From DASZWJ01 sp963813895 (GTDB lineage: Bacteria; Pseudomonadota; Gammaproteobacteria; JAURND01): 64,000 nucleotides of DNA. Shown here piece after piece: positions 47,327 through 55,300 of the stretch. The stretch spans positions 310,001 through 374,000 of the forward strand of contig CAWFAS010000004.1 in the NCBI GenBank assembly GCA_963813895.1. Direction: 5' to 3'. The position numbers were made by a program, and so were the translations under genes. Each line of letters opens with the position of its first letter. Position 1 is the first letter of the stretch. The notes under the pieces were generated by a model. The model did no database searches. It was not told the DNA's origin and saw only the letters and a list, made by a program, of their open reading frames with translations.

Positions 47327-47433
47327 GGGAGTATATCTGTAAGATTAAAGTAAGATAAAAACAGTATATGAGAAGGAATAGTTATTTGCAATTTGGTGCT
47401 CTCAGCAAACTATTCAACAATGCCCCTTGCGAG

Positions 47434-47718
47434 AGCTATCCGATGCACACATTTTTTTCTAGCTGCCAGAATTAGAGTTCGTCGTCCCCGCTTTACTGAA
47501 TTATCCTAAAATATCAGCCTATCAAGCGGGGATCCAGTGCCTAATTTTCAAACAAAGTGAATTAGCAATAAATAGTCATAACTGGCATTTGTGCGTTCCG
47601 TTGGAAAGGTGAGCACTAGATTCCTGCTTGATAGGCTGATATTTTAGGATAATTCAGTAAAGCAGGAACGACGTGCTCAGCATTTCTAGTAATTACAAAA
47701 TGTGTGCATCGGATAGCT
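47434..47718. mobile_element. palindromic element, family C copy 2
   Basis: A 285-bp copy of the element at 35682-35965 in the same orientation, with ends AGCTATCCGATGCACACAT and complement. It is flanked by TTGCGAG on both sides, suggesting a 6-7 bp target duplication. The remainder of 47327-48108 holds only this and the family B copy; no gene is supported there. Confidence 0.85.
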
Positions 47719-47850
47719 TGCGAGTGAAGGGATCATAGACTTTAATGCATCGAAACCCAGCGGATGTGAAATCAGGAGCAAGCTATTGTAAAATTTTCCG
47801 AACCTTTTACAATTACCCACAATAAAAACCTGTTGAAATCAGGACGGGTA

Positions 47851-48034
47851 TATACCCGTTCCACTTAGGATTTCGGTGTTAGAGTAGTCCAGCTTGTGCT
47901 GAGATTTGTTCGATCTGATTGAGTAAAAACGCAGGAATAGTTATTCTTATTTCGAGTTTTTACGATTGAAGATCGGACAAAGATTAGTGCAAGATGGGCT
48001 GCTCTAACACCGAAATCCTAAGTGGAACGGGTAT
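47851..48034. mobile_element. palindromic MITE, family B copy 2
   Basis: A 184-bp copy with TATACCCGTTCCACTTAGGA ends, internally inverted relative to the copy at 7820. It ends 75 bases before the start of the Sel1 gene, so it may affect that promoter. Confidence 0.85.
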
Positions 48035-48108
48035 ATAGTAATAAATATCGATTATTGCGCCTCCTCCAAAACATCTCACCCCTCACTCTGGAGTTTTAAA
48101 TATCAAAT

Positions 48109-50100
48109 ATGAGTACAGAAAATCTTCCTAAAAAAGAAAATCCTAATCCCCAACAAAAGGGGACTCCCCAAGAAATGGATTCAAAAATGATGGCTAAACT
48201 CATCGAAGAAAGTAATAAATTTAAAGAAATATCATCTGACTCTGTTAATCAGATAAACAAATTATTAAACGATGTCAAAAGTGGGTCTATGGTTGCCTTG
48301 CGCAGGTTGGGTGATTGTTATCGATGGGGGAATGGTTTTGAAAAAAATGCAAAGCTCGCAGCGGACTGGTATCTAGCAGCCGCTCAGCGTGGGGATTTGG
48401 TTGCGCAAAAAAATCTAGCCTGGTGTTATGAGAATGGCTTCGGTGTAACAAAAGATCTCAATGAGGCATTTCGATGGTGTAAATCGGCGGCAGAAGCTGG
48501 GTTTTCAAAATCGCGCATGGTGTTAGCTGATTATTATGAGAAAGATTTAGGGATGGAGAAAAATCAAGTATCAAAGTGGATTAACCAAGGTCATGGAATA
48601 GCTATGTATGATCTGGGAATGTGTTATATGGAAGGCATTGGGACAAACAAAGATTTTAAGGAGGCGATGAAATGGATTCAGACTTCGGCAAAAAGCGGGA
48701 ACGAGCATGCTCAAGTGCTTATGGATATTTATCACGGAGAAAAATTTGCCATCAAGGAGGATCATAAAAAAATAGTAAAGCGGTTCCTCCAAGCATCCGC
48801 CAAACAAGAAGATGCACTTCCTGTTTCGCAATCATCTAAGCACGACAAAATAAAATATGAAAAACCAAAAATAAAGTTGATAAGTAAATATTTGGACTTA
48901 GCATCTCAAGGGGACATCAAGGCACAGCGTCAATTGGGGCTATATTATTTGCAGGCCAATCGAAATTTAGAGGGAGCGATAAAATGGCTCACATCAGCGG
49001 CTGAAAAAAAAGATGTCAAAGCACAACGTTATTTGGGAATTTGTTACGAGCAAGGAACCGGGGTGGCCATAGATCACAAAAAAGCAGCGAAATGGTACGA
49101 GAGATCGGCAAAACGAGGGGATGAAGTAGCCCAATATCAACTCGGTTGTTGTTATGAGCAGGGATCAGGAGTTGATCATGATAGACGGGCGGCTTATCGC
49201 TGGTTTCAAGCTTCTGCCAAACAAGGATATGCTTTGGCCCAGGCAAAAATAGATGAATATATGATAAGAGAAATAAAAGAGAATCCACCCATAAAACGAT
49301 ATTTGAAATCGGCAGCGCAAGGAGACCCAGAAGCGCAGAGACATTTGGGTTTTTGTTACGCAGAAGGTTGGGGAGTAAACAAAAATCCCAAAGAAGCAAT
49401 GCGATGGTTAAAAAAAGCAGCTGAAAACCAAGATGTGACAGCGCAAATTTATATAGCCACGTGTTATGAAGAGGGGTTAGGAACTGACAAAGATATTACA
49501 GGAGCTATCAAATGGTATCGGGAGGCAGCCAAGAATGGTAACTCACTCGCTCAACAGAGTCTGAATTACTGGCATCAAAAAGATGAGAAGAATGTACTTG
49601 GGATCATGGAGCCACCACGTTCAACTTCACCAACCCACAGCAGCGCTAGTCTTTTCCAACCGCCACGGTCAGTGCCAGTTGGAACCCCCTCTCTACCTAA
49701 TCCATCACCCAACCCCAGCAATTTGATATTCACCTTAACTACCGGCACCCAACAGCTGCAAGCCCTCATGCAATCTCATCAATGCGGCGCTTTGTTATTG
49801 TCTCACACGCAAGAAGCCCATACGCTGCGCCTGTTATTACATGACCCTCAACAGGGCACCACCCCTTATAATGTGAGTTATCTGAACGGCGGTAATTGGG
49901 TCATATGGAATGGCAAAACCAGCAGTGATTATCCCCCGCTTGATAAACGCAGTGATTTCTGCAATGAGCAGGCACAAATTAAGTTATTGGATTTTATTAC
50001 TAAACAATTGCCGACTCTAGCCAAGCAATGTCAGCTTAGTACGCCGCCTACTCTACTTCTTCCAGACGCCGAGACTGCTGTTGACCTATACAGAATTTAA
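48109..50100 (+). CDS. Sel1-repeat protein with unknown C-terminal domain
   Basis: A 663-aa protein without signal peptide. Sel1 repeats occupy about residues 56-235, 262-360 and 375-490 (pattern AQRYLGICYEQGTGV). A proline/serine linker (PPRSTSPTHSSASLF) follows, then a compact C-terminal domain at about 540-663 that I do not recognise. It opens NLIFTLTTGTQQLQALMQSH and contains LLSHTQEAHTLRLLLHDP and a GGNWVIWNGKTSSDYPPL segment. The codon and base composition of that domain is less AT-rich than the repeats, hinting at a fusion. GGAG lies upstream of the ATG. It lacks the RAP domain of its larger neighbours and has no CaaX box. Confidence 0.8.
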   Translation: MSTENLPKKENPNPQQKGTPQEMDSKMMAKLIEESNKFKEISSDSVNQINKLLNDVKSGSMVALRRLGDCYRWGNGFEKNAKLAADWYLAAAQRGDLVAQKNLAWCYENGFGVTKDLNEAFRWCKSAAEAGFSKSRMVLADYYEKDLGMEKNQVSKWINQGHGIAMYDLGMCYMEGIGTNKDFKEAMKWIQTSAKSGNEHAQVLMDIYHGEKFAIKEDHKKIVKRFLQASAKQEDALPVSQSSKHDKIKYEKPKIKLISKYLDLASQGDIKAQRQLGLYYLQANRNLEGAIKWLTSAAEKKDVKAQRYLGICYEQGTGVAIDHKKAAKWYERSAKRGDEVAQYQLGCCYEQGSGVDHDRRAAYRWFQASAKQGYALAQAKIDEYMIREIKENPPIKRYLKSAAQGDPEAQRHLGFCYAEGWGVNKNPKEAMRWLKKAAENQDVTAQIYIATCYEEGLGTDKDITGAIKWYREAAKNGNSLAQQSLNYWHQKDEKNVLGIMEPPRSTSPTHSSASLFQPPRSVPVGTPSLPNPSPNPSNLIFTLTTGTQQLQALMQSHQCGALLLSHTQEAHTLRLLLHDPQQGTTPYNVSYLNGGNWVIWNGKTSSDYPPLDKRSDFCNEQAQIKLLDFITKQLPTLAKQCQLSTPPTLLLPDAETAVDLYRI

Positions 50101-50871
50101 TTCACAGTAACTGTTCACACCCTTATGTAACATTCAATCGGTACCTGTCTTTTAAATTTGTATCCCAAACGGTGAGCTCGTAAATAATACCAAAGACACC
50201 GTTCAGCATCTGTGCTTTGCTTCATTCATTACCCTCTCCCCGACCCTCTCCCGCGAATAAGTTCAGAGATCTTTTTCAAACTCCTTTCGCGGGAGAGGGG
50301 GAATACAGTGCTAATCTCTAATCTGTGCTAACAACCACAAGCTATCTACCCACTCTAACTTCACATAAGTGACAGTTGAATAATTCAACAACGCCATCCA
50401 GTGTCCTCCCGCTTCACTTCCCTGAGCTACAATTACATCAATACCACGATTTCACGATAAATGCCGTTCAGTAGTTGCAGTCGGCTATTGAGCGAAAACC
50501 AAGCGGCTTCCAATACTTCATCGCCCTCCCTCAGCTCACCGCCTTCTCACACATTGAAAGACCCACTACAGACAAAAGCCCACCATCCCACCGCCACCAC
50601 ATCTTAAGGCGGGAGGGTTGTTTTAGGATAGGGGGATGCCAGGTTTGGAAAAACCCAAAACAAGGCCATGTCAGTAAAAAATCAAACAGAGTGAAAAAAG
50701 GAATTTTGCACAGACGCGCGTTGGTGTAAACTGCAATTGCCATTAAGAACCTCTCTTGTAGGTTGTTGTGGTAGTCGTGCCGGTTGGGTATTGTCCGCAC
50801 CCAACCGGTGCGCACATTATGTGTCCAACCCGTCTTCAAATGCGACTAGATAATGTTTGTTTGTAACCATT
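50101..50871. other. intergenic region with palindromic repeats
   Basis: It holds a CCCTCTCCC/GCGGGAGAGGGGG palindrome at about 50221-50310 and a perfect 10-bp hairpin CCGGTTGGGT/ACCCAACCGG at 50780-50808. A short minus-strand frame near 50530-50840 (containing MAIAVYTNARLCKIPFFTL) resembles small phage-satellite leader proteins, but I cannot support it as a gene. Confidence 0.45.
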
Positions 50872-51076
50872 CACCAAATTCAGGGAAATGTCATTCCCGC
50901 TGGCACAATTTGGAGCGAACGTGTTGATCTTTCAGGCGGGAACCTATAACCCAATTGTTAACTGCACCTGGCAGTTTTAATGGAAAGGTAGGCAATAGGT
51001 TCCCGCTTGAAAGTCCATCATTCTTGGATAGTTCTGTAAAGCGGGAATGACAATTCTCGAAGGTGCTGAATAGTTA
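50872..51076. mobile_element. palindromic element, family E copy 2
   Basis: A 205-bp copy in the opposite orientation to 36896-37100, ending GTGCTGAATAGTTA. The two are nearly identical across their length. Confidence 0.8.
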
Positions 51077-51231
51077 CGTTTGTTTAAGCATTAAACCCCT
51101 TTACAGCGAAATTCTCTAGAGTAATTTGAGCTTAAAGCAAATAAAAGAGTAGCGTTAATTGAAGACATTAGCGATACACTGAGTCGATTATGAAAATAGG
51201 AGTTAACTTGGAATGAGGAACTGCAACTAAA

Positions 51232-51924
51232 TTACATTATACTCATAAACGCCACATTTCGCTCATCAAGACACGATTGCATAAATTCCGTCATGGGCGT
51301 TACATCAGCATTCGCATAAAATGCTAACATAAGTTTATTGAATTCTAATTGACGCTTAACAGGTAAGTTAATAACGGGATAACCCTGTGATAATAACAAA
51401 CCATTCATCAAGAAACGCCCCGTGCGTTTATTCACATCATAAAAAAATTGCACACGCGACATGGTTAAGAAAATAAAAATCGCGCGCGGATAAATGTCCA
51501 CAATTTTATCAGCCTGCTGCAACATGTCATCCCAAAGCTTGTTTAATTCCTGCGCAGGAGGTGGCATATAATCGGTTCCTGCAATCGTAACATTCCCATC
51601 ACGAAATTTTCCCCAGGTCAAAGATTCCTGTTGTGCAGCAATTGCGTGCAACCCACATGCAATGGCTTTGCTTACGACAAATCGCTGCTGTTCAATAGCA
51701 TCAAACAACCACCGCCATGCTACTGCCTGATTTAAGGTGATGATTTGATCAGATACCTTGTGTCCGCCCACAGTAACCCCATCTAACAAGGTTTGAATTT
51801 CAGGCAATGTATAATGGATCCCTTCGAGATTAACCGCATCATACACGAATTCCGGCAACTGGCGTTTTGCCAAAAATAAGGCCTTTTGTAGGTTAGGAAT
51901 TATTTTGGAAATATCAGGTATCAT
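51232..51924 (-). CDS. Fic family protein with degenerate catalytic motif
   Basis: A 230-aa protein aligning with short Fic proteins. The N-terminal part has AVNLEGIHYTLPEIQTLL, at the place of the inhibitory helix, and TVGGHKVSDQIITLNQAVAW. The Fic helix reads QFFYDVNKRTGRFLMNGLLL, where HPFxDGNxR would be expected. The catalytic histidine is glutamine (near residue 158), the proline is phenylalanine and the glycine valine, while N, R and TGR are kept. A CAA codon replaces CAC/CAT, a single-base change. The frame is otherwise intact with AAGGA before the ATG, so this may be a pseudoenzyme with a retained role rather than a dead gene. Confidence 0.75.
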   Translation of the reverse strand: MIPDISKIIPNLQKALFLAKRQLPEFVYDAVNLEGIHYTLPEIQTLLDGVTVGGHKVSDQIITLNQAVAWRWLFDAIEQQRFVVSKAIACGLHAIAAQQESLTWGKFRDGNVTIAGTDYMPPPAQELNKLWDDMLQQADKIVDIYPRAIFIFLTMSRVQFFYDVNKRTGRFLMNGLLLSQGYPVINLPVKRQLEFNKLMLAFYANADVTPMTEFMQSCLDERNVAFMSIM

Positions 51925-51968
51925 GCTGTTTTTGTCCTTTAAGTAGCCGTATTATTTAATGTTGATCA

Positions 51969-52257
51969 TATACCCGTTCCACTTAGGATTTCGGTGTTAG
52001 AGCAGCCCATCTTGCACTAATCTTCGTCCGATCTTCAATTGTAAAAACTCGAAATAAGAATAACCGACATAGTCGTCCCGGCAGGAAGCCGGGATCCAGG
52101 GCGCAGGAAGCGAAACTTTCACATCCTGTGAACTGGATCCCGGCTTCCATGCCGGGACGACAAGTCGACTATTCCTACGTTTTTACTCATCAGATCGAAC
52201 GAATCTCAGCACAAGCTGGACTACTCTAACACCGAAATCCTAAGTGGAACGGGTATA
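51969..52257. mobile_element. palindromic MITE, family B copy 3 with nested repeat
   Basis: The outer 185 bases match the copy at 7820 in the same orientation. About 100 bases are inserted at 52061-52163, themselves palindromic (GTCGTCCCGGCAGGAAGCCG and the converging CGGCTTCCATGCCGGGACGAC), related to the hairpin at 42446. One mobile repeat has thus jumped into another. Confidence 0.85.
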
Positions 52258-52319
52258 TCAACCAAGTTTTTTTGGAAAATTCAAAATGATATTGAGGCAC
52301 GCCATTGAATAATTGCTGC

Positions 52320-55300
52320 TCAATCCGTTTGATTGGATGATACCGGTGAAGTTGTCTGACCCTCATTATCCTGTGATGCAATAGTATTACTGCTGGTGGG
52401 TGAGGTTTCAGCTATTGAATTAGAAGGTGATGATCCAAATACCCTAAACCTTTCACCTAATAAATTTTTATCAGACAGTGTATCAGGTCTGGCTATAGAA
52501 GTCGGCAAAGTCTCAGCGCCCTGCTTATCATTTTCTTTAGGCTTGGTTACTGTGGACTCAACAGAGGCGGTAGATGATGAGAAAAACCCTAGTCCCCAAG
52601 AATTATTCTTATTTTTTTCTGATTCATTCAATGTTATATTCAATAATTCAATAGGTAATTTATCAGCAGCTCCTTGCTCAATGACTAATCTAGCTAGTTT
52701 TACCGCTTTTTCTACATCTTGATCAACCAGTATATCTTCATAATAAGCGCGGGCTAAAAGAACAAGTCCATCAACATTACCCCTACAGGCAGCTTTCTTG
52801 TAAAACTCAACCGCCGTAGTCGGCTCTCTGTCGCAATTTAGCTTGGCCATCTCTATTATACCCACGGCATTTTTTTGCAAGATAGCTTGGCCGAACCAGT
52901 AATTTTTTTCGATTCTATCGCTAGTGCACTGACCTAATGCAATCTGCGCTTGAGGATTTTTATTTATGGCCGCCAAATTAAGCAAGGCATCTTTTCCTTG
53001 CTTAAATTGAACAGCTGCAAAAAAAAGAGCTAAGGTATATTGGGCATTGCTATCACCAAATTCAGCTAAATTAATCAATCTATCCAGCGCTTTTTTAATG
53101 CTTTCCTTGGCCTCGTTACCTTCACCCTCCTGATTTGATTTTTTCATTACTAGAGAACAGACCGCAGTGAGGAATTTTTCTTTGTCATCATTCGCAATGA
53201 TTTTCTTTCGTTTTTGCAAAAGCGGTGGCAAATCCTCGTAGTTGAATTTTCCTAAACTTTGTAAAATATTTACCGCCTCGATAACAACCTCTGGCCTACC
53301 AACATTATTAGAGCCATCGTGGAATTGATCCATGAGTTCTTCCGCGAGCAGCTGTGAAACATTTAGGAAAATTCCCCTCTCGGATGCCTCTTGAGATTTA
53401 TTTTGCATTGGGGGCTGCTGAATAGCTTTTTTATACCAGTTAAGTGCTTTTTCAGCATCTTTTCCAAGACCATAGCCCATATAAAAACAATCTCCTAATC
53501 GTATTTGACTAGGGAGGTGGCCTTGTTCAGCTGCTAAGTGAAGATATTGCACCGATTTTTGCCAGTTCTCTTTAACACCAAATCTCATTTGATAACAACA
53601 AGCTAAACCATATTGAGCATATTGATTACCCTGTTCAGCAATTGGCACTAATGCAAGGGCAAATTGTTTAAAAGGTTTAAACCTAGGTCCTTCAAAATCT
53701 GAGTTATCGGGCTCCTCCATAAACAAATTCGCTACCTTATCAAAATAATTTCCACACAAATTAGGAGAATAGCCTTTTAGAGGCTTAGAATCAGCGGAGT
53801 CATTAATGGATAAAGTGGATTGCTTTAATTCTGAACGATGGGAATCGCTATGCTGCTTTAAAATTGTAATTGTATCTTTAATATTCTTCTGAAAACTAGG
53901 TGATATCATTGAAGCCGTTGAAGCCATATCATCCTTTAGAAATATCTGGCAGATATTTTCGATCCTTCCTTTGAGATTGTCTTTAGTCAGCTCTTTGGTA
54001 TACTCTTTCTTATTATCTAACTTATTTCTTGATATCTTTGGTTCGGTGGTTTCAGATATACCTATCCCAGACCACATTTTTTCGGTGTCTTTTATGTATA
54101 ATTTGGCTTTCTCATGCCCCTCGCAGGCGGCTGATTCAATTAAGCGATATGCTTCTCCAAAGTCCTCAATCTTTGGGTCTAGATAACGTTTGCCTAACTC
54201 GTATTTTGCATCGACATCTCCTTTATCACTTAGTTTTATTAAATTAGCTGTAGATTTTCTGGGGGTATTTTTCATTTTTATTAAAGCTGCTGATTTTGAG
54301 GAATCAATTTTTACAATAATAACAGGTGCAGTTGGCTTGGATTCTTGCCTCTGATTATAGCTTAGACAGTCAAATGCTTCCAAATTACCTTGCTCAGCTG
54401 CTAACATAAATAAACGAGTTGCTTCTTTTTGATTTTTCTTTACTCCTACACCTTTCTGATAACATAGCCCCAGATGATATTGGGAATTTGCATTCCCTTG
54501 CTGGACTCCTGACTCAAATAATCTGACCGCACGTTGTTGATTTTTATCTACACCTTCGCCCTTCTCATAACAAAGACCTAAATGACATTGGGCTTGCAAA
54601 TTTCCTTGCTCGGCGGCTAATTGAAACAAGCGGGCTGCTTCGAGCAAATCTGTGTTTAATCCTGATCCATTTTTATAACAGAGTCCTAAATGGAATTGCG
54701 CCTCGGGATTCTCTTGCTCTGCAGCTTTTTTAAACAAATCCACTGCTTTTTTTTGGTCTTGTTCTACTCCTATATTATCTCTATAGCAGATTCCCAAATG
54801 GATTTGGGCAAGTGGATCACCTTGCCCGGCAGCTAATTGGTAAAGGTTCACGGCTTTTGCTGGATTTTCCTCCACACCCTCCCCCGTCTGGTAACACATA
54901 CCTAAAGAAAATTGTGCGGGTGCAAAACCAAGATTAGCCGCTGATTCAAATAAGCCTGCTGCTTCTTTAGCATCTTTCTCTACGCCTATACCCTTATAAT
55001 AGCAAGTCCCCAAATTATATTGATCAAGAGCGGAAGCTGATGAAGTCAATTTCTGTTCGTCGGGTGGTTTATAAGTATCTTGAACTGGCTGACTTAAAGC
55101 TTCTTCAGGGAATAATACTTTTCCACTCGTGGAGTTAGTCGTTTTAGACTCCTGTTGACTGGGTAGTTTGTAGGTGGCTTTACCCTGGCCACTTCTAGTT
55201 TCTTCACGGAATAAATCTCTAGCGCGAACGGGGGTAATTGCTAACTTTTGCGCTTCGTCAGTTGCTTGTTTCAGTGATTGTTTTGCTTTGAGCATTTCTT

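Noticed and set aside
50531..50839. Minus-strand 102-codon frame.
   Set aside because: It overlaps a strong hairpin and repeat sequence; the resemblance to phage-satellite leader proteins is too vague to support a gene.
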